In this document: piece by piece, positions 35,886-45,589 of the stretch | Layout of the letters: each line of letters starts with the position of its first letter | How positions within the stretch are numbered: the first letter of the stretch is position 1 | Assembly: GCA_905480195.1 (NCBI GenBank) | Contig: CAJQPN010000001.1 | Coordinates: 81,132 to 145,131, forward strand | Direction: 5' to 3' | Length of the DNA stretch: 64,000 nt | DNA from: an uncultured Acidimicrobiales bacterium | GTDB taxonomy: Bacteria; Actinomycetota; Acidimicrobiia; Acidimicrobiales; Aldehydirespiratoraceae | Made by a program: the position numbers and the translations under genes | Notes under the pieces: generated by a model | Told to the model about the DNA's origin: nothing | Databases searched by the model: none | The model's input: only the letters and a program-made list of their open reading frames with translations

Positions 35886-36749
35886 TCAGTCCACGAAGGG
35901 GGCGAACCTCTCACCCATGGCGGCGATGCGCTCCTCGGGGTCCTTAAAGAAGAGGAAGGCCGGTACGGACAGCCGGTCGATGCCCCACGACGCCGCTTCT
36001 TCGACCGCAGCTGCGGTGTCGTCGCCGAACAGGTTGGGGTGAACGCCGGAGATATCGAGCGCAGCGGGGTCTCGGCCGTTGTCGGCTGCGGTCTGACGGG
36101 CGATGTCGATCAACTCGGCCATGTCGCCACCCGCCGGAAAGAAGCCGTCGCCGACACGCCCGGCTCGCTTGGCCGCCGCATGAGAGTGACCACCGATCGT
36201 GATTGGGACCGAACCATTGGCCGGTTTGGGGTTCGAGCTCATGTTCTCGAACTGGATGAACTCGCCGTCGAAGCTGGCACTGTCGCTGGCCCACAGCGCC
36301 CGCATGACCTCCATGTATTCCTCGGTGCGGGGGCCGCGACGCTCCCACGGCACACCGAGAACCTCGAACTCTTCCCTGAGCCAGCCGATGCCAATGCCGA
36401 GTTGCACGCGACCGCCAGACATGTTGTCGAGTGTGGCAACCTCCTTGGCGTAGGTGATCGGGTGACGCTCGGGCAGCAGCGAGACCCCGGTTGCAAGTGT
36501 CAGCTCGGAGGTGTTCGCAGCGACGTAGGCGAGCCACACGAGCGGATCGGGAATGGGATTGTCGCCACTGCCGGGCATCTTGCCGTCGGGGGCGTACGGG
36601 TAGGTCGACTCGTAGCCCTCGGGATACACGATGTGTTCGACCGTCCACACGGAATCAAAGCCGGCGGCCTCCGCGGCCTTCCCGAGCATGGCAGCCCCCG
36701 GCCCACCCGAGAACGGGCCGGTGTTGGCGAACATGATTCCGAACTTCAT
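35886..36749 (-). CDS. LLM-class F420-dependent oxidoreductase
   Basis: 287 residues from ATG 36749. MKFGIMFANTGPF opens the TIM barrel, with VWTVEHIVYPEGY and RVQLGIGIGWLREEFEVLG typical of the TIGR03619-like luciferase-like group, and ITIGGHSHAAAKRAGRVGDG near the end. These enzymes use coenzyme F420 or FMN to reduce or oxidise small organics. This agrees with an actinobacterial host. The gene is divergent from the acyl-CoA ligase, 173 bp away. Confidence 0.87.
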   Translation of the reverse strand: MKFGIMFANTGPFSGGPGAAMLGKAAEAAGFDSVWTVEHIVYPEGYESTYPYAPDGKMPGSGDNPIPDPLVWLAYVAANTSELTLATGVSLLPERHPITYAKEVATLDNMSGGRVQLGIGIGWLREEFEVLGVPWERRGPRTEEYMEVMRALWASDSASFDGEFIQFENMSSNPKPANGSVPITIGGHSHAAAKRAGRVGDGFFPAGGDMAELIDIARQTAADNGRDPAALDISGVHPNLFGDDTAAAVEEAASWGIDRLSVPAFLFFKDPEERIAAMGERFAPFVD

Positions 36750-36922
36750 CGCAGTGCTCCTCGTCTGACCGCGTGGGCCCTCTCGCACACGCCATCCTGC
36801 CGCGTTGTGGCGGTCGCAAGCGAATGCACCGAGCGGGGCGGGATGCCGGCTTCCAAAAGACCAGTGACTCCGGCGCTGCTCTCCCAGTGGCGCTCATCGC
36901 ACGACGCGGCAAAACTCCCTGC

Positions 36923-38560
<1,638 letters not shown>

Positions 38561-38655
38561 CAGCACCGGCGCCCCCAAACTGCTCACAACGCTCGATCGG
38601 CGCCACACCTCGCCATTGGGTTTGGGGCGGCGTTCAGGTCCCTGCGGGAGGAAAC

Positions 38656-39552
38656 TCAGAAGGGAGTCTCTCCCGTGATCGCGAGGCGATACATCTCGCG
38701 ACGCTGTCCGCCGTAATCCCCGATCGCGTAGTGCGTGGTCATCCGGTTGTCCCAGATCAAGACCGTGTCCGGCTCCCACACCATGCGTGCCGTCATCGCA
38801 GGCAGGCCGCTGTGATCGAAGAGGAAGCGGAGGATTGCCGCACTTTCGTCGTCGCTGCAGCCCTCAATCCCAACCGAGTACGCCTGGTTGACGAACAGTG
38901 CGTGCCTGCCGGTCTCGGGGTGGGTGCGCTTGATCGGGTGGAAGTGTTCGATGCGTTCAAGATCTCGGCTGCGATCGAGTCCGACATAGTCGCCCTTCGA
39001 TCGGATTGTGACCTTCTGGCCGAGACCGGTGGCTGCGTGAAGGACGCGTCGGCCGTCGAGCATCTCGCGAAACGCGGGGGTCAGCGTCTCCCACGCCAGC
39101 TCCATATCAGCGAACAACGTGTCACCGCCGTGGGTCGGAACGTGCTTGCCCCACAGCACAGTGAGTCCACCGGGCCGCTCGAGATAACTGCCGTCGGAGT
39201 GCCAATCGCCACCGAAGTTGTACGCATCGGAATCGGCATCGCGAACAAGCCCCATCACCTCGGGATGGTCTGCGAACGGTGGCTCGACGTAGGGATCGAC
39301 GGCCAACTCGCCCAGACCACGACCGAACGCCACATAGTCGGCGATCGAGAGATCGGCGGGCTGGCCGCGCAACATCACCGCCTTGAACGAGTGCAGTAGC
39401 CGGGAAAGTTGTTCGAAGTCCGGGTCTCTCACATCGAGGCCGTGCACGTATGCACCCATCGCCCCGGATACAGGGCGCACCTCGGCCGAGAACTGCTCGA
39501 GATCGATCTGGCGAGATCTCGTCTGGATCGCCCAGATCGGCTGGAGCGACAT
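38656..39552 (-). CDS. TauD/TfdA-family 2-oxoglutarate dioxygenase
   Basis: 298 residues. The iron site is WHSDGSY (HxD) with the distal His in TTHYAIGDY, and RREMYRLAITGETPF supplies the 2-oxoglutarate-binding Arg. VKAVMLRGQP-like FKAVMLRGQ and GGDTLFADMELAWETL match the family. The enzyme hydroxylates a small substrate such as a sulfonate, aryloxyacid or betaine. Its ATG shares one base with the stop of a 37-codon ORF upstream. Confidence 0.9.
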   Translation of the reverse strand: MSLQPIWAIQTRSRQIDLEQFSAEVRPVSGAMGAYVHGLDVRDPDFEQLSRLLHSFKAVMLRGQPADLSIADYVAFGRGLGELAVDPYVEPPFADHPEVMGLVRDADSDAYNFGGDWHSDGSYLERPGGLTVLWGKHVPTHGGDTLFADMELAWETLTPAFREMLDGRRVLHAATGLGQKVTIRSKGDYVGLDRSRDLERIEHFHPIKRTHPETGRHALFVNQAYSVGIEGCSDDESAAILRFLFDHSGLPAMTARMVWEPDTVLIWDNRMTTHYAIGDYGGQRREMYRLAITGETPF

Positions 39553-39665
39553 CAGCAGGCAGCCGGTGGGTCGGCCGGGCTGCGGAGCGGGCCACCGCTA
39601 CCCGAGAGGACGAGGGTCGCAGACAGACGTTCGGGAGTGTTTCCGGTCGCGGCACGGTGAGCCAT
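39552..39665 (-). CDS. 37-aa ORF translationally coupled to TauD gene (uncertain)
   Basis: ATG 39665 to a TGA overlapping the dioxygenase ATG (TGATG). The peptide begins MAHRAATGNTPERLS, has no recognised domain and no clear ribosome site ahead of it. It could be a leader peptide or chance. The TGATG junction is the same used by real gene pairs elsewhere in this window, which is why it is listed. Confidence 0.2.
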   Translation of the reverse strand: MAHRAATGNTPERLSATLVLSGSGGPLRSPADPPAAC

Positions 39666-39682
39666 GGCGCGACACTAGGTGG

Positions 39683-39837
39683 GTGTTCACCCCTCCCACC
39701 ATCGAAACCGAACGTCTGTGGTTGCGTCCCTTTCGAGACACCGATGTCGACGCGTACTTCTGGGACACGATTCCCGCGAGGTCCAGCCGTCGTTGCGGAT
39801 CACCAACCACGCCGTCGACGAGCTGGCGAACGTGATC
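39683..39837 (+). pseudogene. Truncated and frameshifted GNAT acetyltransferase (RimJ/RimL type)
   Basis: A GTG-started frame reads VFTPPTIETERLWLRPFRD then TDVDAYFWDT, the standard N-terminus of RimJ/RimL-type acetyltransferases. Near 39773 the homology-like reading jumps to the next frame as REVQPSLRITNHAVDELAN, after which nothing of the acetyl-CoA-binding domain remains. Intact relatives are about 170-190 residues, so roughly two thirds is lost. The following bases to 39965 (about 130 bp) hold no recognisable gene. The tail of the second frame stays open to 39969 and overlaps the next start. Confidence 0.6.
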
Positions 39838-39965
39838 CTGTCGGAGAACAGGGCTTCTGAGCTGGTGTCGCGCCAGCTTGGCTCCCCGTTGCGAGAGGAA
39901 CGAGGGTTGGACTTGTTTTCTTCCTTTCCTTCCGAACCGCACGGCATCTGGAGTAAGCCTCGACC

Positions 39966-40685
39966 ATGACCGCACGCGATCGCTACGTCGACCTTCTCAT
40001 GGGGTGTCTCACCCGCGAGCTTTTCCTCGATCACGAGAACGTCGCTCCCGATATCCGGGCCGAAGGTCGCGACTGGCCCGCCACGGCAGAGACAATGGTC
40101 GGTCGCCGCCGACTCGACAATGTGCGACATGCCGTCGAGATCGTCCTGGCCGAGGGGGTTCCTGGCGACCTGATCGAGACCGGCGTGTGGCGAGGCGGCG
40201 TCACGATCCTCATGCGGGGCATTCTTGATGCGTGGGAAGATCCCGATCGCCGGGTCTGGGTCGCCGACTCGTTCCAGGGGCTTCCGACACCAAACGTCGA
40301 GGACTATCCCGAAGACGAAGGCCACGACCTCTCTGGCGTCACTGCGCTCAAGGTCAGCGCCGACCAGGTTCGGGCCAACTTCGATCGGTACGGACTGCTC
40401 GACGACCGAGTCTGTTTTCTCGAAGGTTGGTTCGCCGACACGCTCGCCCCGGCCCCGATCGACGCGATCGCCGTGCTCCGTCTCGATGGTGATCTCTACG
40501 AATCGACAGTGGACGCCCTCGTCGCCCTCTACCACAAGGTGAGCCCTGGTGGCTTCGTCATCGTCGACGACTACGGCGCCTGGGAGCCCTGCCGCAAGGC
40601 TGTCCAGGACTTCCGCGCCGAACACCGCATCACCGACGAGATCCACGAGGTCGACTGGACCGGGGTTTACTGGCGCAAGTCATGA
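39966..40685 (+). CDS. TylF/MycF-family O-methyltransferase-like protein
   Basis: 239 residues. LIETGVWRGGVTILMRG is the SAM-binding strand-loop of the TylF group, VWVADSFQGLP the second strand, DGDLYESTVDAL and VIVDDYGAWEPCRKAV carry the metal-binding aspartates. Characterised members methylate sugar hydroxyls in macrolides and related glycans. There are no other antibiotic genes nearby, so a glycan or surface sugar is as likely. It starts just after the GNAT remnant and is followed by a GC-rich hairpin. Confidence 0.85.
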   Translation: MTARDRYVDLLMGCLTRELFLDHENVAPDIRAEGRDWPATAETMVGRRRLDNVRHAVEIVLAEGVPGDLIETGVWRGGVTILMRGILDAWEDPDRRVWVADSFQGLPTPNVEDYPEDEGHDLSGVTALKVSADQVRANFDRYGLLDDRVCFLEGWFADTLAPAPIDAIAVLRLDGDLYESTVDALVALYHKVSPGGFVIVDDYGAWEPCRKAVQDFRAEHRITDEIHEVDWTGVYWRKS

Positions 40686-40701
40686 GTCGATTACGACTTC
40701 T

Positions 40702-40723
40702 CCCGCCTGCGTCGCGCGGCGGG
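40702..40723 (+). terminator. GC hairpin after TylF-like gene, weak terminator candidate
   Basis: CCCGCC and GGCGGG pair across a 10-base loop 16 bp after the stop codon. There is no T-run, so intrinsic termination is unproved. Confidence 0.3.
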
Positions 40724-40749
40724 TGCTCCATCACAGAACCGGCAGCTGA

Positions 40750-40766
40750 CCTGACACTCCGTCAGG
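40750..40766. promoter_or_regulatory. Second copy of CCTGAC(N5)GTCAGG palindrome
   Basis: CCTGACACTCCGTCAGG has six-base arms perfectly matching the ipdA/SDR palindrome at 5133-5151, with one inner mismatch in symmetry. It lies 79 bp before the BVMO start in an otherwise gene-free 160-bp gap. The shared arms and 5-bp spacer point to one regulator controlling both loci. Confidence 0.6.
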
Positions 40767-40845
40767 CCTTCTGCGACCATACGATCACCTGGGAAAGCCG
40801 GACGCCACCGGAGCTCCACCAGTCGGGAAAGGGCCCCTTCGAATC

Positions 40846-42609
40846 GTGACCGAAATGACCATCGAGGAGGTGCGGGCTCGCTACCAGGCCGAGCGAGCGA
40901 AGCGGATCCGGCCCGACGGCAACGCTCAGTTCCGCCCGCTTGCCGGCGACTTCGCCGACTTCGACACCGACCCCTGGGTCGAGCCGGGGTTCACCCGTGA
41001 TCCCGTTGTCGACGAAACGACCGCCGTGATCGTCGGTGGTGGGTTTGCCGGCATGCTGACGGCGATCAACCTGACTCGGCACGGCATCCGCGACTTCGTC
41101 ATCGTCGAGAAGGCCGGCGACTTCGGTGGCACCTGGTACTGGAATCGCTACCCGGGCTGCATGTGCGATGTCGAGTCGTACACCTACCTGCCGCTTCTCG
41201 AAGAGACCGGCTACATGCCCACCGAGAAGTACGCGAGCGCAGCGGAGATCTTTGGCTACTGCCAGCGTCTTGGCGAACACTTCGATCTCTACCCGCACGC
41301 CCTGTTTCAGACCGAGATCGATTCAGCCGAGTGGGACGACGACAAGGACAGATGGCAGATCACCACCTCGCGCGGCGACCGACTGTCGAGTCGCTTCTTC
41401 GTCACCGCCGGCGGCATCCTTCACAAGGCGAAGCTGCCAGGTATTCCTGGAATCCAGGACTTCAACGGCCACATGTTCCACACCGCCCGGTGGGACTATT
41501 CGATCACCGGTGGCAGTCCGACCGAGCCAATGGACAAACTTGGCGACCTTCGGGTGGGCGTTATCGGCACCGGCGCCACCGCAGTGCAGTTGGTGCCTCA
41601 GCTCGCCCGAGCCGCCAAAGACGTCTACGTGTTCCAGCGCACACCATCAGCTGTTGGTGTGAGAAACAACGGGCCCACCGACGAGGCGTGGTTCCAACGT
41701 CTCGAGCCCGGGTGGCAAGAAGCGCGGCTGCAGAACTTCACGAAGGCGGTGACGGGCCAACATCCCGAACCAAACCTCGTCGACGACGGCTGGACCGAGT
41801 TCATGTGGCACGACACCCAGCAGCAAGCAGCCGATGAGGCCGAGGTACGCGAACTCGAGCAGCTCGATCTGCAGACGATGGCGGCGTTGAGAGCCCGCGT
41901 GGACCGCGAGGTGCACGACCCGGAGACGGCCGAGAAGCTCAAGCCCTGGTACGGCAAGCACTGCAAGCGCCTGTGCTTTCACGACGACTATCTGGCGGCC
42001 TTCAACGAAGCGAACGTCCACCTCGTCGATACCGACGGTCGCGGTGTTGACCACGTGACGCAAACAGGCGTCGTGTTCGACGGTGTCGAGTACCCCGTCG
42101 ACTTGCTCATCTTCGCGTCCGGTTTCGAGGTCACGACCCCGCTCGAACAACGGCTCGGCTTCGATCCGTCCGGCCGAGATGGCATGACCCTGGGCGAGCG
42201 CTGGGCCGATGGTGCCCACACCCTCCACGGAGTCCTTTCCGCTGAGTTCCCCAACCTCTTGATTATCGGCACGATTCAGGCGGGCTTCGGGGTCAATTTC
42301 GTGCACTTCCTCTCCGAGTCCGCCCGTCACGTCGCCTGGATCGTGGCAACAGCCGAAGAACAGGGCATTCGCTCGATCGAAGCGACCGTCGAAGCCGAAG
42401 AAGAGTGGCTGCATGTGTTGTACGGCGTTGCGATGGGCCTGCGGGCGTACTCGAGCACCTGCACCCCGGGCTACTACAACAGTGAGGGGAACCCCGGTCC
42501 CGGCGGTGCTCGCAACCTTGTGTATCCCGGCAGCCTCACGCACTACGTCGGGTATCTCGAACGGTGGCGCAACGCCGGCGACATGTCGGGCGCAAGAGTA
42601 GAGCGATGA
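40846..42609 (+). CDS. Baeyer-Villiger-type flavin monooxygenase
   Basis: 587 residues from GTG 40846 (ATG 40855 possible). The FAD Rossmann motif is VIVGGGFAGML near residue 60, followed by GDFGGTWYWNRYPGCMCD, typical of type I BVMOs. The BVMO fingerprint FNGHMFHTARWD is at 206-217, and the NADPH Rossmann motif is VGVIGTGATAVQLVPQLA. It inserts oxygen next to a ketone to form an ester or lactone using NADPH and O2. It is the first gene of a four-gene operon; the next gene overlaps it by ATGA. Confidence 0.92.
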   Translation: MTEMTIEEVRARYQAERAKRIRPDGNAQFRPLAGDFADFDTDPWVEPGFTRDPVVDETTAVIVGGGFAGMLTAINLTRHGIRDFVIVEKAGDFGGTWYWNRYPGCMCDVESYTYLPLLEETGYMPTEKYASAAEIFGYCQRLGEHFDLYPHALFQTEIDSAEWDDDKDRWQITTSRGDRLSSRFFVTAGGILHKAKLPGIPGIQDFNGHMFHTARWDYSITGGSPTEPMDKLGDLRVGVIGTGATAVQLVPQLARAAKDVYVFQRTPSAVGVRNNGPTDEAWFQRLEPGWQEARLQNFTKAVTGQHPEPNLVDDGWTEFMWHDTQQQAADEAEVRELEQLDLQTMAALRARVDREVHDPETAEKLKPWYGKHCKRLCFHDDYLAAFNEANVHLVDTDGRGVDHVTQTGVVFDGVEYPVDLLIFASGFEVTTPLEQRLGFDPSGRDGMTLGERWADGAHTLHGVLSAEFPNLLIIGTIQAGFGVNFVHFLSESARHVAWIVATAEEQGIRSIEATVEAEEEWLHVLYGVAMGLRAYSSTCTPGYYNSEGNPGPGGARNLVYPGSLTHYVGYLERWRNAGDMSGARVER

Positions 42610-43343
42610 CCGACGACCTGGTGCTTCGCGACGACCGAGATGGCGTTGCCCATCTCACCCTCAATCGACCCGACAAGCTCAACGCGCTCAATCCAGCCAT
42701 GTTCATCCAGCTGCGAGCGCATATCGACGCCATCACCATCGACGCGTCAGTTCGCTGCGTGGTCCTCGGCGGCGCGGGACGGTCGTTCTGTGCCGGTCAC
42801 GACCTCGATGCCATCGCCGACCAGACGCCGGCGCCCTCACCGCACTTCGAGCCCGAGACCGTCGACGCCCTCGAACAACTCCCGAAACCGACGATCGCTC
42901 GCATCCACGGCCACTGCTACACCGGCGGACTTGAACTCGCGCTCGGCTGTGACCTCTTGATCGGCAGCGAATCCGCTCGATTGGGCGATACCCACGGCCA
43001 GTGGGGTCTGGTGCCGGTCTGGGGGATGTCGGTGCGACTCCCCGAACGCGTCGGCCGATCCGCTGCCAAGGAGCTCATGTTCACGAGTCGCCGCATCGAC
43101 GCCCATGAAGCTGCGCGGATCGGGCTGATCGACAGAATCGTCGCCGACGACGAACTAGACGCAACCATCGAGTCGCTGACAGCCGAGATCGTGGCCAACT
43201 CGGCGGGCACGAACCGTATCGTCAAGCAACTGCTCGCCGATCGCAACGAACGCAGTCGTAGCGAGGCGCTGCGCAGTGAGCGAACCCTTCCCCTCGGTAG
43301 GCCCGACGACATGGCCGACCGTATGCGGGCGGGCGGTCGCTGA
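42606..43343 (+). CDS. Enoyl-CoA hydratase/isomerase family protein
   Basis: 245 residues. LTLNRPDKLNALN, RSFCAGHDLDAIA and IHGHCYTGGLELALGCDLL give the crotonase fold and oxyanion hole. At the second catalytic position it reads THGQWGLVPVWG with no Glu, so classic hydratase catalysis is doubtful and an isomerase or hydrolase role is possible. Translationally coupled to the BVMO. Confidence 0.87.
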   Translation: MTDDLVLRDDRDGVAHLTLNRPDKLNALNPAMFIQLRAHIDAITIDASVRCVVLGGAGRSFCAGHDLDAIADQTPAPSPHFEPETVDALEQLPKPTIARIHGHCYTGGLELALGCDLLIGSESARLGDTHGQWGLVPVWGMSVRLPERVGRSAAKELMFTSRRIDAHEAARIGLIDRIVADDELDATIESLTAEIVANSAGTNRIVKQLLADRNERSRSEALRSERTLPLGRPDDMADRMRAGGR

Positions 43344-43361
43344 GCCCGTAACCTTCGAGGC

Positions 43362-44543
43362 ATGAGCGATCGCTACACCCTCGTCTCTGCCGACTGTCAT
43401 GCCGGCGCTGACCTGATCACCTACCGGGATTACCTCGAGTCCGATTACCACGCCGATTTCGACGCATGGGCCTTGGGTTTCGACAACCCGTGGGAAGACC
43501 TGACCGATGAGTCGAAGATTCGTAACTGGGACAACGAGGTCCGTCAGCGCCAGCTCGAGGCGGATGGCCTCGCCGGTGAGATCGTCTTCCCCAACACCAT
43601 TCCCCCGTTCTTCCCGTCGGGGTTACTGGTCTCGGGCCCGCCGCGCACGGCCGAGGAGCTCGACCAGCGCTGGGCCGGTCTGCGGGCCCACAACCGTTGG
43701 CTCGCCGAGTGGTGTCAGGATCTTCCCGGTCGCCGCGCCGGGCTCGCCCAGGTTTTTCCCAACGACGTTGACGCGTCGGTAGCCGAAATCCACTGGGCCG
43801 CCGAGCGGGGCCTGAAGGGGATCCTCTTCCCGGCGATTCCACCCGACGCCGACGTACCCAAGCTCTGGACCGACGTCTACGACCCGATCTACCGGGCCTG
43901 TGAAGAGACCGGCCTCTCGGTCAACCAGCACGGCGGAAGTGGTATCCCCGACTACAGCACCGCCTCGATCAAGAACTTCCTGATGATCATGGAGGTGCCG
44001 TTCTTCGCGAACCGGAGCCTCTGGCACATCATCCTCTCCGGCGTCTTCGAACGCTTCCCAACGCTCCAGTTCGTGATGACGGAGCAGCGCACCGGCTGGG
44101 TGCCCGACACGCTGAAGAAGATGGATGGCGTCTGGCACGCCTTCAACCACGGCGGGGTCGGTGAACTCCGCATGGACGGCAACACCCTGAAACGCTCTCC
44201 GTCGAGCTATTTCGAAACCAACTGCACGATGGGGGCCAGCTTCCCTTCGCGCGACGAGGCGGACGCGATCGCTGCGCTCGGTGTCGACAACGTGATGTGG
44301 GGCTCCGACTACCCCCATCGCGAGGGCACCTACCCCGACTCGGTGAAATCGCTTCGCCACGTCTTCCACGACTGGGACCCGGCCGACCTCCACAAGTTGT
44401 TCGGTGGCACCGCGGCGAAGCTCTACGGTCTCGACATCGAACCGATGGCGGCGCTGGAACTCGGTCCTACCGTCGACGAGATCGCAACGCCGCTCGAAAC
44501 CCTCCCCGACAACCCGAGCATGGCGTTCGGTCGCCGGTTCTGA
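43362..44543 (+). CDS. Amidohydrolase family 2 metal-dependent hydrolase/decarboxylase
   Basis: 393 residues. Begins VSADCHAGADL; barrel ligands continue with NQHGGSG and WGSDYPHREGTYPDS, the terminal Asp-containing motif of the Amidohydro_2 group (ACMSD, gamma-resorcylate decarboxylase and relatives). Those enzymes decarboxylate or hydrolyse aromatic and related acids using Zn or Mn. The start is 18 bp after the crotonase gene and its stop overlaps the next ATG, placing it in the BVMO operon. The first ligand pair is DxH rather than HxH. Confidence 0.85.
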   Translation: MSDRYTLVSADCHAGADLITYRDYLESDYHADFDAWALGFDNPWEDLTDESKIRNWDNEVRQRQLEADGLAGEIVFPNTIPPFFPSGLLVSGPPRTAEELDQRWAGLRAHNRWLAEWCQDLPGRRAGLAQVFPNDVDASVAEIHWAAERGLKGILFPAIPPDADVPKLWTDVYDPIYRACEETGLSVNQHGGSGIPDYSTASIKNFLMIMEVPFFANRSLWHIILSGVFERFPTLQFVMTEQRTGWVPDTLKKMDGVWHAFNHGGVGELRMDGNTLKRSPSSYFETNCTMGASFPSRDEADAIAALGVDNVMWGSDYPHREGTYPDSVKSLRHVFHDWDPADLHKLFGGTAAKLYGLDIEPMAALELGPTVDEIATPLETLPDNPSMAFGRRF

Positions 44544-45211
44544 TGCCGACTGGACCGGTCGACAGCTACTACGACCTGCTGAGCCTCATTCACGAGGCCC
44601 GACGGCCTGAACTGTACGTCGAGATCGGTGTTCACAAAGGCGACTCGCTCTCATTCGCTCGACCCGAAACACGCGTCGTCGGGGTCGATCCGGAGCCGAA
44701 GATCGAGAAAATCCCCAACAATTGCACCATCGTTGCCCAGACGAGCGACGACTTCTTTGCGAACCCCGAAGCACTCGGCGGCGAGTTGATCGACCTGTCA
44801 TTCGCCGATGGTCTGCACTGGTGGGAGCAGACGCTACGCGACGTGGCGAACCTCGAACACCACACGTCGCCCGACGGCGTGATCCTGATCCACGACTGCA
44901 ACCCACGCGACGAGATCACCGCCGAACGTGAACGCACCACCGTCTTTTGGTCGGGGGACGTGTGGAAGACCGTGGTTGCGCTCCGTCGCTACCGACCCGA
45001 CCTCTCCGTCGTCACCGCCGACGTTGCGCCGACAGGGCTCGCAATCGTGACCGGTCTCGACCCGACCAACGAGGTGCTGTTCGATCGCTACGACGAGATC
45101 GTCGCCGACATCGACCAGCTCGGATGGGCTGACCTCGAGTCGCGCGGCCGAGGCGAGATGCTTGGCCTCGTCCCCACTGACTGGGAGGCGCTCGGGCCGA
45201 TCGTGGCCTGA
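44543..45211 (+). CDS. Class I SAM-dependent methyltransferase (Methyltransf_24 type)
   Basis: 222 residues. LYVEIGVHKGDSLSFA is the SAM-binding motif I, VVGVDPEPKI motif II and ILIHDCNPRDEIT the metal/acid motif. FADGLHWWEQTLRDVANLEHH completes the fold. It resembles small sugar or rhamnosyl O-methyltransferases. The ATG overlaps the amidohydrolase stop (TGATG). Substrate unknown; it may methylate a catabolic intermediate or a surface glycan. Confidence 0.8.
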   Translation: MPTGPVDSYYDLLSLIHEARRPELYVEIGVHKGDSLSFARPETRVVGVDPEPKIEKIPNNCTIVAQTSDDFFANPEALGGELIDLSFADGLHWWEQTLRDVANLEHHTSPDGVILIHDCNPRDEITAERERTTVFWSGDVWKTVVALRRYRPDLSVVTADVAPTGLAIVTGLDPTNEVLFDRYDEIVADIDQLGWADLESRGRGEMLGLVPTDWEALGPIVA

Positions 45212-45217
45212 CTTCGA

Positions 45218-45589
45218 TTACTGATCGAACCCCTCGCTCGCCTGCACCGCTCTCACGTACCCGATCACTGCCGTCACGTCGTCGGCGCTCAAACCTTCGA
45301 TCGCCGGCATCGCACCGAACGTCCAGTGATGCTGTGGGACACCATTGCGAATCGCTCGGCGGAACGACTCGTCGGGATGATGATTCGGCTCGTACACGAT
45401 CGACAGATGGGACGGACCCCGATCGCTTCCTCGCAGATCGTCACCGTGGCACGACGCACACGCTTCGCCATACACCGCGGCACCACGGCCAGGATCGATA
45501 GGTCCGGCGACGCTCGCCGTATCGCCGCTTCCGCACGCCGAGGCCAACAACGCGAAAGCCCAAGGCAAGGCAGAGAATCGGAGCCTCAC
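45218..45589 (-). CDS. c-type cytochrome lipoprotein
   Basis: 123 residues. A hydrophobic N-terminus ends in a lipobox (LLASAC) with Cys19 as lipidation site. The single heme motif CASCH is at residues 44-48, and GAMPAIEGL supplies the likely Met ligand. It is expected on the outer face of the cytoplasmic membrane and to transfer electrons. It overlaps the CopC-CopD gene by ATGA, linking heme electron transfer to copper handling. Confidence 0.88.
   Translation of the reverse strand: MRLRFSALPWAFALLASACGSGDTASVAGPIDPGRGAAVYGEACASCHGDDLRGSDRGPSHLSIVYEPNHHPDESFRRAIRNGVPQHHWTFGAMPAIEGLSADDVTAVIGYVRAVQASEGFDQ

Noticed and set aside
40702..40723. A strong intrinsic terminator
   Set aside because: The hairpin lacks a T-run; kept only as a weak candidate.
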